Below, piece after piece: positions 52,544-63,090 of a DNA stretch of 64,000 nucleotides. Position numbers and translations under genes: made by a program. The notes under the pieces are model-generated. The model worked only from the letters and a program-made list of their open reading frames with translations, was not told where the DNA came from and made no database searches. Numbering within the stretch: the stretch's first letter is position 1; each line of letters begins with the position of its first letter. Source of the DNA: Wuchereria bancrofti (taxonomy: Eukaryota > Nematoda > Chromadorea > Rhabditida > Onchocercidae); assembly GCA_005281725.1 (NCBI GenBank), contig SSBO01000012.1, forward strand, positions 23,054,391 to 23,118,390, written 5' to 3'.

Positions 52544-55500
52544 GAATAATTTTTTCATCATCATTTTCTCATGCATATTATTATCAGCATTTTTTCCACT
52601 ACAAATTTGTTCCCATTTAATTTTAACACCAAAATTTTGAAGTTGACATAATGAATGAATGAATGAGTCCACTTCATACATATTATTACTAATTGATGGA
52701 TATATTAAATTATCTGATGTTGATGTTGAATTAATCATACTTCGTACTAATTTTGTCAAAATTTCACCATTACCTATTTCAAGCCATATATTTGTATTAT
52801 TATTACGTAATGTTTCAATGCATTTTTTAAAAAATACAGTGGAATTAATTGATGCAATTATTTGATCATCGCTAGAATTGATTAATTCACCAGTGGAATA
52901 ATTAATAACATTTCTTGCTGTCGTTGTTGTTGTTGTTGTTGTTGTTGTTTTGTTTAATTTCACTTTTTTACATTCCATTTTATATTGCTCCAATAATGTC
53001 TCATCAATTGCTAAACTATGAAATGGATAGCAATCATCAATTATTGTAAATGAATATTGATGTAATCGTGCAAATTGCATGCATAATTTAGCTGATTGAT
53101 TATCACCTGATAAGATTATTTGCTGATTACTATTTATTGCTGCATAATTCATTCCACTATATTGTTGAAGTTTTTCAGCCTTATCATTTCCATTTACAGC
53201 AATCATTTTACCCATTCCTCTGGTTAATTCAAGTATTTCACCTCGTCTTATCACCAATTTTAATGCATCATCAAGTGTTATTTGATTAGCTAATGTGTAA
53301 GCAACAATTTCACCAATACTATGTCCAACAAAAAATGTCGCATAAACACCGCAATATTCATAAAATTTCGCAAGCGAATATGCAAAACAATAAATAATTG
53401 GTTGTGCATAATTTGTTTTATACAATAATTCTCGATGATACCAATGATAAATGACATCGCGAATGTTTACACTTTTTTTAGCCATATATTGATTTGCAAT
53501 ATTTAATGTTTCATCAAATTTTTGTCGAAAATATGGAAAAATATAACTTAATTGTTTACCCATATTCCATATTTGACTTCCTTGACCACTGATCATAAAA
53601 CATATGATTGCTTTTCGTGAATGATCAATATTAGGAATAATTTCATCTTGCAACATTTGATATTTTAAACCCCAAATAATATGCAAATAATTATTCGTTG
53701 ATTGATCGTTTGATCGATCTGATAATATTTCTGTGATTTGTGATGATGATTGATTGAGTAAATTATGAAAGCGAAATTTCTCTTTGTCCAATTTCCTGTT
53801 ATCTTTTGAATGAAAGACGAAAAATTTAAAGCTTTTAGCTACTAAATTTTCTGAATATTCCATATCATTTGTGTGACAATTGCGCTCAGTAATTTCATCT
53901 TCAGAATGTTCTTTAATACGATAAGATAGAGATGCAATATGATGCAATAATTGATTGATTGTTGGATGCTCAAATATTGCTAATACATTTAAAGTTGGTT
54001 TTATTTCAATTTTTTCCGTTAACTTATTGACAAATTGATAAATTTTGAGAGAATCAAGGCCAAGATCCATAAAACTTCGCTGATAATTTTCGACAGTTAT
54101 CACTTCACCAATTAATTCCTCCAATATTTTGATAATTTCTAATTTGAGAATGCTTTCATCATTAATTTCGCTATTTACTGCAATTGTTGATTGATTTTTG
54201 CGCAATTGATCGTTTCGGTGTAACATCTTCGATTCCGGAATATTCTTTTCAGTTGTATTTTTAGGAAATACAACAGCTAAATCAGGACGATAATGTAGCA
54301 TTTTCCGGATATCAACTTGAACAATAATCATTCTTTCCGGTGCATAATCAATAGCAATTTTTAAATAACTCATTGCTTTTTGTGTCTTCAAACCAATAAA
54401 ACCTATTTTATTTAAAATTTTATTAGCTTTAACAGCCATTCCAGTTTCTAACCAATTTCCCCAATTAATTATCGTTGCTGGAAGACCGTTTGCACGACGT
54501 TTAAGCATAATTTCATCAATAAAAGCATTAGCTGCCGAATAGTTACATTGGCCATGATTACCAATTATTGCAGAAATAGATGAATTAATAATAAAATGTT
54601 GAATTGGATGTGAACGAGATAATTTATTCAAAATTAATAATCCATTACATTTTGCTTCAGTTACAAGTCGAAAAGTTGAACGAGTTTGTTTCGATGCTAA
54701 CGTATCATAAATACAACCAGCACTATGAATAATACTTGTTAGAGTTACTGGTAATTTTTCAAAAAATTCTTTCATTTGTATTTGTGATGTTAAATCAACA
54801 GAAATTGCACGTACGTCAACGCCTACACAATCACGCATTTTGTTCATTTCTTCATTTTGCATTTCATTTGGTTCTTTTCTACCAAGCAAAAAAAGATGTG
54901 AAATTTTTCGATTATATCCAATATATTTAGCCATTTGCCAGCCAATTCCACCAAGACCACCAGTTATAAGCCATCTTTCTTTTAAATTTTTATTTGTTTT
55001 TTCAATCGATAATTTGGATAATTCTTTCATATAATTGTTAAAATTTGAAATTTTTTGTAAAATAAAATTCCATTCATATTGCACTTTGGGATATAATTCA
55101 GCGCATAAACTTTTAGCAAATCCTAGCGCAAATGCATTATTAGCACTTTCATATTCAAATTTACTAGAAAATACAAATGTTTGATTAGATTGAATGATTA
55201 CTTCTGTCAATTGAAGTAATAAGTCGATAAGATATCGTAGTGAAAAATTATTGCTTAATTCAAATTTGATCATAATTATTTTATGATCAATTAGATGTGA
55301 TAAAAAATTACACTTGAAATTTGCAGAATTTCTTTTATTGAAGTGCAATATTTTGACATCATCCTGAATGCTTGCATATTTTTGCATTTTATTGCTTACA
55401 ATGATTGCCAATTCATTATCCGATTTTTGTTCCAATAAAAATTCCTTATCAGTGATGATAACATTCATACAATCATCTCTTGATTGCTTTTTAAAGAATA

Positions 55501-58500
55501 TTTGTGTATATGCATAATTATCATTATCATCTAACATTGATAATGTATGTCGAGATTCCTCTTTACATGTCGAGAATTCATTCAGCGTAGTGATAATATC
55601 AGAAGAATGCTTCATCGTTTTTTCACTTATCTTTTCATCTTCTTTATTATCAGTAATTCTTGATGATATTTTATGCTTATAAATTGCATCCGTTAACAGA
55701 TTAATACTGGAATAATTGAAAAGATCAACAGCACTAAATTGCAAATTAGGAAAATAAATTGTATTTAAACGATTAGCAAGATCAGTAATTGATAATGAAT
55801 CAAGACCAAGTTCAATAAATGATGCTGATAATTGCTCATTGCTAATTGAACAATCATCTTTACGAATATCTTCAACAGCATGTCGTACTTTATCAATGTA
55901 ATCATGATAAGTAACAGTGGAAATATTGATAAATTGATCACATTTTTTCTTATCATTTTTCACTTTTTTTCCACATTTCATTTTATCAAATTTTTCATTA
56001 CACTTTTTTTTATTACCATTACTATCATTCAAATTTACACTAATCATTATCCTTTGATCATTTCCGCCATATGCGATAATTTTACGATTTTCGATCGATA
56101 AATACAAAGTTGATTGGGTGAAAAATGCCGTGTGAAAATTTAAATTTTTAATGATAAATTTCTCTTCACCATAAATATCAAATGGATTTAAAATATTACA
56201 ATAGCATGCACTTTGTATTATTGCTTCTAATATAAGAAAAATTTGATAACAACATTTTGCTATAAATATTGTTTCATTAGAGGAAGAAGAAGAAGAAGTA
56301 CGAATAATTATTTGATAAATTTCATCATAAAATATTCCTTTATTGTTGAGCATTTCGTAAAAATTTGATTTTATAATAAAATTTTCATTTTTATTAATAT
56401 TTATTGTTTTCATTGTAGTTGCATGAACATTAAGCATAATAATTGTTTCACAAATAATACTTGACGTAGACGTTAATTTTACGTGATATTTCTTCGTTGA
56501 ATATTTTGTAATTGTTGTTTTTATCCAATCATTTTCCATCATCAAATATTTGTTCATTGTGAAATTTTGAAAAAAATATTGCAATTGTTTGATAGTAATA
56601 TTTTTCAAAAATGTTAGCTGAAGCGCTTGTATAATAGCTTCACAGCAAATACCAAATGAAAAGCGCATTTGTCCATTATATTTAAATGCCATCAATTTTG
56701 CATTTGTCATTTTGCTAATTTGATTAATGAAAATACATTCATCTTTTTCATCTTTCATCAAACGTCCAATTAACCAATGATCAATTGTTGGTGAATTTTT
56801 TGTAATCCAATATGATTCACGTTTAAATTGATAATTTGGAAGTGTAATTTGATAAAATGGTGACGAATAGAGATGTTTCCAATTAATACAATTTCCTTGT
56901 AAATATGATATTCCAATCATTTCCATCAATTCATATTCAAAATTTTTCTGATCTCTGATAATATCTAATTTATACCACTTATAATTATCAATACGCTTCT
57001 CTGTTGCTAGAATTTTCGGCGTAAAAATTTGCATATTTGAGTATATTTTATTGTTTACATTGGTAAATTCTAATTTACCTGTAATTAAATGAGCTGCCAT
57101 TAATGATAAATTATCATAGGCATAAATAGCACTTAATTTAATGCCAATATCATTTAAAAAAGTAATTAAACTTAAAAGACCAGCTAAAATAACAACACTT
57201 TGAGTTTGTCGAAATTTTGCCAAAATTTGCTGTTGCATTGTAAAATGCTTAATTAATGGAAGATAAAATTTGTAATTCATCCGGAATTTTGGAAAAATGG
57301 AATAAAACCAAGAAAATACATGTAGGTATGAATGATTTGATAATTTTAATCCTATCATTGCTCCTTTTTCATAATCCATCATCATCCATTTTTGCATAAT
57401 TTTTCTCTTGTGTAAAACGATGATAGCACGAAATTGCATATGATTTCGATGAAATGATGCTGTCGCACAAATATCTTCCATCATTTGATAAGTATTTTCA
57501 AGCATTGTTTGATAACTTATCACTAGCATATTTAGTGATTCCATACTTTTTGCTGATATTGGACAAATATATGTTTGCAATTTTATTGCTATCCTTAATT
57601 TAGCACGTTTACAAGTTACTTTTTTTGATTGTAATATTGCCATAGCATTTGTTCCACTAATACCAAATGAACTAATTCCAGCTAATAAGACATTTGTATC
57701 ATTTCTCCATTCTTCACCAATAATAGGTAAATATAAATTTCCATTTTGTAAATTTTGCAAAAATTGATATGATCCATGTTCTGGAATATAATCATATTTA
57801 AATTGTAGCAAAATTTTAGCCAATCCACTAGCACCAGCAGCAGCTTCTGAATGTCCAAAATGTGTCTTCACAGTGCTAATTAAACAATCCTGTAAATTAG
57901 CTTGTAATGCTTTTAATTCAATAGCATCACCAATTTTAGTACCTGTACCATGTGCTTCCCAATAATCAATTGTTTGTTTTTCAGAAATTTTACTCAAACA
58001 TTGTTGGAGTAATTTTTCTTGTGCTAAACCATTTGGTGCAGTTAGTGAAATATTTTGTCCATTATGACCAATTGATGTTGTAATGACACTTATCATTTGT
58101 TCATTATCATTATTATCATTATCAGTAATACTTAAAAGAAGTGCTACACAACCATCTGCTCTACCATATCCACTTGATAATGCATCAAAACTACGACATA
58201 TACCATCATCAGCTAATAAATGACCATTTGCACGTTGACCAATACTTTGCTCAGTTAAAATTAAATTAACACCTGCAACAATAGCATTTTTACATTGTCC
58301 ATAAAATAATGCTTGAATTGCTGCTTGTAATGCAACTAAACTTGAACTACATGCTGTATCAATTGTTATTGCTGGTCCATTACAATCAAATAAATAATTC
58401 AAACGTCCACTAACAATGCTAGCACTAGCACCAAGCATTGATAATGCATCATCACATTTGATAATATTTGAATATTCATTTGACATAAAGCCAACAAAAA

Positions 58501-60895
58501 AACCAGCATCATTTAATTTTGTTAAACCAGCATTTTCCATACATTCATAAACACATTCCAATAGTAAACGTTGTTGTGGATCCATTTTTTCTGCTTCACT
58601 ACGTGAAATATCAAAAAATGTTGCATCAAAATAGCTAATATTATTAGCTAAAAAATTAGCACATCTAATTGGCATACCATATTGTTCAGTAGCTAAATTA
58701 TCTCTTTCATTAATTCTTTCACATGGTATTTTACCTGTCATTATTTCACCAATTTTAAGTGCATCCCAAAATTCAGCTGGATCAGAAATATTTTTGGGTA
58801 AACGACATGCAATTGATTTAATACTGATAATTTTTTCATCCGTTTTTTTTGTTAAGATATTCTCGACTAATTTTTCTGCTACTGTTGATCGATTATCATC
58901 AGTTTTATTTTTCAACTTCAATTTTTTTGTTTTGTTACATGTTGACAAGTTTTGATTTGTTTCATTGTTCAATGATTGCATCATCATTTGATTTGATGTT
59001 ATCGGATAAAAACTGATAGCATTTGCTAGAATAGTAATTTTATCAGTGGTAAATTGAAATGAACCCAAAAATTGTCCATTTTTTAATTGAATTTTAACAA
59101 ATGCTAATATATTAGCATTATTATTACATTCCAAATTATTGCTTCTTCCAATCGAAATTACTTCTTCTCGACTATTACTAATAATATTAAATTGTTGAAT
59201 ATGAAATGGTACCAATGTTATCGATTTTTTTATACCATATTGTTGAATGTAAATAAAAACAATTGCTTGCATAGCACCATCGATTAACACATCGAAATGT
59301 TTACTTGGCATAAGTTCCACCGTACCACAATTTTTATTTATTATTAATTTTTTCACAGAGCGAAATTCCGCATAATATTGATAGTAATACTTTTCCATTT
59401 CAGTATAAAATTCTTCTTCAGTTACGAATTTAACATTTAATCCTGATTTCATAGTTAATTCATCAATGCTATCATAGATATTTGGAGATTTGTTGATAGT
59501 TTGGCAATAATTATCATCAAATTGAAATGTAACACATTGATGATTTGCATATGTAACAGTGCAAATATTAGCAGAAATTTGAATTTTAAAATTAATAAAA
59601 TCATTTTCAAATGTAAAAATAACAGGAAATAAGAATGTGACATTTTTAAAAATATAACACTTAAAAATATTTGAAAATGAGCAACAAATAGTAGTAAGTA
59701 ATGTAGCAGCTGATAAAATATTACAATTATGGATCAAATGAGCGAATAAATATTTTTCATCTTTCAAATTTATTTGTACGTTGAAAATTTTTGCATCATT
59801 TTTCGTTGATAATTTTTTCCACTGATAAAATTGTTTTTTCAGTGGTAAATTTGTCACAGTTTTCTTTTCAATTAAAGCTTTTTGTAAAGCATTAAGAAGT
59901 TTGAAATCTTTTTGAAAAGTAATAAATGTTTTGAAATCATCAAATTTCTCAATATGCTTCATTTGACAATTATTTGTTGATGATCCAAATACCATGTAAG
60001 ATTTTAATTGATCATTTAAAAATTGTTGATTTTGCTCTTCGCTTGTAAGAATTGCTGCTATAAGTGATTGCGTATTCGATAAGATTAATTGTTGAACATT
60101 AATTAACGAAATTGCATTTTCAAAATTAATATCTAATTTTGATAGGATTTCATTAATTTGTTTAGCGTTCATCATCGAATTATCACCATCGATATTTATC
60201 AGTGATTTGATAGCTTTCCATGCAAAACATGCATCATCAAGTTTCATCGCATCTTTAGCAGCTAGCATCATTAATGTATCAATTCCGGAAACGGTTATTC
60301 TTTCCGGATTATAACCAATATGAAATAGTAATCTGATAATTGCATATGTTAGCGCTGCACATTGCTCGGATGTTTCCATTGTCAAATCATTGTGACAAAT
60401 ATGAAAAGTGTCGCAGCATTGAGTGTAATATTGTTGAAAAGTATCTGATAATATCTGGAATGATGATAATGCCAACGAACACTTTCTCGAGATATTTATC
60501 AGTAATCCCGGGATTTCCAAATCTTTGTTCCATTTAACACTTTCAAATTGTTTGTCCACTTTGAATTCTTCGTGATTTCCAATAATTGCATTTTCAGTAT
60601 TTGTATTATTTTCAAATTTTAATCCTTTTTTATCTCGATTCCATCTTTCGCTATCTAATTTTTTTGATATATTTTGCTCGCATTCATTATTCCACTCAGT
60701 AATCACTAAATGACCATTGGTCATTTTACTTCCATTTTGATCTTTATACTCATTTTGTTTTTCTGGAATCTTCTTCCAACAATCATTCCACTCTTTGGCA
60801 ATGTTTGCATTATCCGGTATGTCTTCCGGATCATATTTGTGATCCATAATATCATCAGTAAAATAAACGATATCCTGAAGGTGTGAACTGAACAT
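37444..60895 (-). CDS. pks-1: Giant hybrid polyketide synthase - nonribosomal peptide synthetase (PKS-1-like)
   Basis: A modular megasynthase that builds a polyketide chain, adds one amino acid and releases the product through a thioesterase. Exons on the minus strand: 60895-39662 (7078 codons, no intron), 38986-38795, 38065-37908, 37630-37444, totalling about 7256 residues. Domain order: relic AT-DH 130-600; KS1 686-1095; relic AT and DH 1110-1640; ACP1 1665-1735; KR1 1790-2170; ACP2 2250-2320; AT 2430-2700; DH 2795-3060; KS2 3116-3530; relic AT 3545-3825; KR2 3890-4290; ACP3 4335-4410; KS3 4435-4840; AT 4930-5230; KR3 5300-5800; PCP 5825-5900; C 5925-6370; A 6390-6900; PCP 6910-6980; TE 7025-7256. 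The start is the first ATG after an in-frame stop; a TATTAG four bases before it could instead be a splice acceptor, so more 5' exons are possible. C. elegans PKS-1/NRPS-1 (nemamide pathway) is the known relative; orthology is inferred, not tested. Confidence 0.95.
38163..38757. repeat. 28-bp tandem array, about 21 copies, in synthetase intron
   Basis: The unit contains CTTTGCTATATGAATAAGTA then AAGTAAAT, with ATGTG and ACATCAAATAAA variants. It fills most of the intron between the GHSLGG exon and the next thioesterase exon, and ends about 40 bases before the 3' border of the 38986-38795 exon, that is, close to its 5' splice site. Confidence 0.92.
39236..39560. repeat. 29-bp tandem array, about 11 copies, in synthetase intron
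   Basis: The unit contains AGTTTAATTTATTGAATAAT followed by GTGATAAAA. It sits in the intron right after the giant exon, with a TTTA microsatellite next to it near 39198-39220. The sequence is unrelated to the 28-bp array in the neighbouring intron although the period is almost the same. Confidence 0.9.
39956..43123 (-). other. NRPS module: condensation, adenylation, peptidyl carrier
   Basis: C domain: HHIITDGWS with catalytic His6063. A domain: core motifs SGTTGKPKA near 6555, YVGGE, YGPTETT near 6690, GKGELVISG, YYTGD, GRKDKQLKLRGYRIE and NRNGKID with the late lysine near 6884. Aligned by eye to GrsA, the pocket residues read D-V-M-F-Y-G-I-I-W plus the lysine. The leading Asp predicts an alpha-amino acid; Gly at the sixth and Trp at the ninth position are reminiscent of glycine-type pockets, but this is weak. 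The carrier has GGHSLLL with Ser6946. Confidence 0.85.
43196..47593 (-). other. PKS module 3: KS3, active AT, KR3, peptidyl-carrier-like domain
   Basis: KS3 has Cys4586 in SACSTA, ECHGSGT and NIGHALAG. The AT has Ser5021 in GHSLGE and YGFHSS near 5128, a malonyl-type pattern. KR3 has FGFGSIG (the GxGxxG glycines remain but the leading TG is lost), serine in NSSMNA and Tyr5713 in DYAASN, so activity is possible. The carrier has LGGHSLNG with Ser5864, typical of peptidyl carriers and fitting its place before a condensation domain. Confidence 0.83.
47666..51550 (-). other. PKS module 2: KS2, inactive AT, degenerate KR2, ACP3
   Basis: KS2 has Cys3267 in DTACSSF, EAHATGT and GHCEAVAG, so it should condense. 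The AT has IASNR in place of GHSxG and is inactive. KR2 keeps the Ser (FSSAAT) and Tyr4220 (NYVVAN), but its cofactor loop reads TGNIRGIAG, losing glycines of TGGxGxxG, so NADPH binding is doubtful. ACP3 has Ser4373 in GIDSLM. Confidence 0.83.
51716..53608 (-). other. PKS AT-DH pair with no KS and no ACP of its own
   Basis: AT active: SGQGSQ near residue 2434, Ser2526 in GHSIGE, and CYPFHS in the substrate-selectivity region. DH likely active: H2803-x3-G2807-x4-P2812 (HRIHGVIILP) and IDGSLQ near 2976. A KS-AT linker signature (KFFVFHSKDNRKL) is kept in front of the AT although the KS is absent. No ACP lies between this DH and KS2. An Asn run at about 2783-2794 joins AT to DH. Confidence 0.85.
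52509..52948 (-). repeat. AAC/ACA microsatellites inside the synthetase, read in two frames
   Basis: At about 52509-52545 a GTT run on the plus strand is read as about 12 Asn. At about 52922-52947 a like run is read in another register as about 10 Thr. A shorter GTT run at 48948-48963 gives Asn again. All fall in linkers between domains, not in catalytic folds. Confidence 0.9.
53936..55528 (-). other. PKS KR1 followed by ACP2
   Basis: The structural half of the KR is recognised by ALGFAKSLCAELYP. The catalytic half has TGGLGGIG for NADPH near residue 1977, EAKCNG with the lysine, NSSISA with the serine and Tyr2119 in NYSAAN, so it should be active. ACP2 follows with Ser2282 in GLDSLK. KR1 therefore sits between two carrier domains (ACP1-KR1-ACP2), an uncommon arrangement. 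Confidence 0.85.
55691..58840 (-). other. PKS module 1: KS1, inactive AT, inactive DH, ACP1
   Basis: KS1 has Cys849 in DTACSSS, EAHGTGT near residue 981 and GHSEAAAG near 1013, a complete Cys-His-His set. The following AT has YDNLS where GHSxG belongs, with the post-AT linker LPNYQFKRESYW preserved. A DH-like fold starts IDHWLIGRL, but its catalytic His is missing (FKYNG in place of HxxxG). ACP1 carries the phosphopantetheine site Ser1700 in GLDSLS. The module can condense but needs acyl units from an AT elsewhere. Confidence 0.85.
59096..60508 (-). other. PKS N-terminus: relic AT-DH half-module
   Basis: Residues about 130-600. The order and spacing of an AT are visible: SEQCAALTYAIIRLLFHIGY matches the helix before the active site, but GHSxG is replaced by SGIDTL; a SLINVQQLILSNTQS stretch matches the later AVN-VLSG strand. 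The post-AT linker reads TNLPLKKQFYQW. A double hotdog DH follows (YLFAHLIHNCNILSA and HFDVLIDGAMQAIVF), without the HxxxGxxxxP motif. No KS precedes it and no ACP follows before KS1, so this looks like the decayed end of a lost first module, or one whose KS is in an unseen exon. Confidence 0.75.
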
Positions 60896-61048
60896 TAACT
60901 AATATTAGGAATGGAATATAAAAAGAAAATCAAAATGAAATGAAAGAAATATTTGAAATTTAAAAGAAAAGCATTTAACTGATATTGGAAATGTAATATA
61001 AAAAGAAAATCAAGATGAAATGAAAGAAATATTTGAAATTTGAAAGAA
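60896..61048 (-). repeat. 79-bp direct duplication at the synthetase start
   Basis: The segment holding AATATAAAAAGAAAATCAA and ATGAAATGAAAGAAATATTT occurs twice, near 60912 and 60991. The distal copy also keeps a start-codon-like sequence: on the minus strand an ATG at about 60974 opens a five-triplet frame (Met-Leu-Phe-Phe-stop). If transcription starts farther upstream, this would be a tiny upstream ORF. Confidence 0.8.
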
Positions 61049-61211
61049 AAAACATTGAAGAATTAAAAATAGCATTGGAAAATTATAAAATGCTAGAAGA
61101 AAGCTAAAAATAATTTATCAATGAAATTATATAATTCATAAAACATAATAATATTACAAGTATTTAAATGCAACAAAGTTATTATTATTTTTTGTTAAAT
61201 ACTAATCGATT

Positions 61212-61585
61212 AATTTTTTAATTAGTTTTCTAATTAAGACAAAGAGGAATTCTTTCTTGCACAAAATTTATCAATTATTTTAAATTTTTAAAAGAATAAA
61301 CGATGAAACTCAAAAAAGGAATTGAAAAAGAGAAGAATTTTTTAATTAGTTTTCTAATTAAGACAAAGAGGAATTTTTTCTTGCACAAAATTTATCAATT
61401 ATTTTAAATTTTTAAAAGAATAAACGATGAAACTCAAAAAAGGAATTGAAAAAGAGAAGAATTTTTTAATTAGTTTTCTAATAAGACAAAGAGGAATTTT
61501 TTCTTGCACAAAATTTATCAATTATTTTAAATTTTTAAAAGAATAAACGATGAAACTCAAAAAAGGAATTGAAAAAGAGAAGAAG
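61212..61585. repeat. Three tandem 124-bp units upstream of the synthetase
   Basis: TTAATTAGTTTTCTAATTAA (third copy TTCTAATAA), then AGACAAAGAGGAATT, CTTGCACAAAATTTATCAAT and AACGATGAAACTCAAAAAAG recur with starts near 61219, 61343 and 61467. The copies are nearly identical, so the amplification is recent. Confidence 0.92.
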
Positions 61586-61712
61586 AAGAGGAATATTAGT
61601 ATTACTTAAAAAGATCAACATGAAAAAAAAAGAAGATAAAATAAAAATGTCAAATGAATAAATGCGCAAAATGTAAACGATATTTGCTGCCAGAAATACT
61701 AACATTAAATAG

Positions 61713-61733
61713 TTTCGTCTACAGTAGACGAAA
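61713..61733. promoter_or_regulatory. Perfect 21-base palindrome upstream of the synthetase
   Basis: TTTCGTCTAC-A-GTAGACGAAA: two 10-base arms, exact inverted copies, around a single A. It lies about 820-840 bases before the predicted start codon, next to GC-poor DNA. It contains GTCT and AGAC half-sites as used by Smad proteins. A transcription-factor dimer site is a reasonable guess; a chance hairpin is the alternative. Confidence 0.5.
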
Positions 61734-63090
61734 AATTTGAAAAATTGAGGCAATTATTAGTAAATAATGCTAATTTAATATCAATTCTTCCTCTTTCGCA
61801 ATCTTTTCTCATTTTCAGTTTTTTTTTTTTGTTCTTCAACAATTTAAAATTTAGATTTGTATAAATTTTATCATTTTTCACTTTATTGCTTGCTTACTTT
61901 TAATTCAAAATAATTTTGCAAGTAATAATTTAAATTTTTAAAGATTGAATCTAAACTGTTAAAATTAAAATCAGGCTATTTTTAGAAATAATTTTACATA
62001 ATGATGAATGGATTACTCTTGTTTATATTTACTATTTATTGTCATTACTATTATTACTTTTACTATTATTGCAGCATACTTTACTTTACTTTACTTTATG
62101 ATGTATAAGTAAAAGTCATAAACTTTTTGCTATTTTACTTTTGTCATTAAAAACAAAAAAAAAAAAAAAAGCTGATAATATGATAAAATACGACAAATAA
62201 GAATTGAAAAGGAAATGATATGATATTTTATAATGTTTAAAATAGTGAAACAAAGATTGCTCATATCATATGATTTCATTTCTAAAACAGTTATTTTAAA
62301 TTAATTCGAATAGGTAATTTAAGTAAATTAAATTTAGGGTGTAATTCATTTAATGATTCAAAATTACGATTAAATTAGACTAGCAAAATCTTTTCCCACC
62401 TGTTTATCTATTTACCTTATCTTAAGAATGTTAAGAACTTATCACCAATTTCAACAGAAGCAAATCTCCTTTAGCATATTTTTCTTTATCATATTTCAAT
62501 TTTATATTTGAATATAATTGTAATGAAATAACGATTGTATTTAAAATAAAATTGCCAGTAATTTCAATTTTAAATTCACCTGAAAAAGAATGAAAATTAT
62601 TGTCATAAATTATTAAATGCTTAAATCATTATAATCTATTGATTATTAAATTCTGAAAGAAAATACGAAGATGAAAAAAAGCAAAAGCATTTCAAAAAAT
62701 TCATTAATCGAAATTTAAAATTAAATAAAACAAAAATTCATGACTGCTACATGCTAAAATCAATTAATTTAAATTTAATTAAATCTTTTTTTGCATATTT
62801 TTGTTGCACATAACATAATAATAAATTGCAAATTAATCTCAATACAAAAATTTTAATTAATGTATTCGATGAAAAAAAAAAGAGAAAAATCGATAAAATA
62901 TCATTTATCATTGCTAAACAAAAATTTTTTTATCAATTTATTAAATTATTATAAAATTTTAAATTTCCCATATTACACTACAAAAATATATAATTTTGAT
63001 AAATATTATTATGAATATTTCCTAATACTTAATTTATCCATGTAATATTTTATATTACACAATTTGATTATGTCCATGTAAGATGTAACT

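Noticed and set aside
39662..60895. Bacterial contamination as the source of the synthetase
   Set aside because: Base composition and microsatellites match the flanking worm DNA, and the 3' end of the gene is spliced with nematode-type sites.
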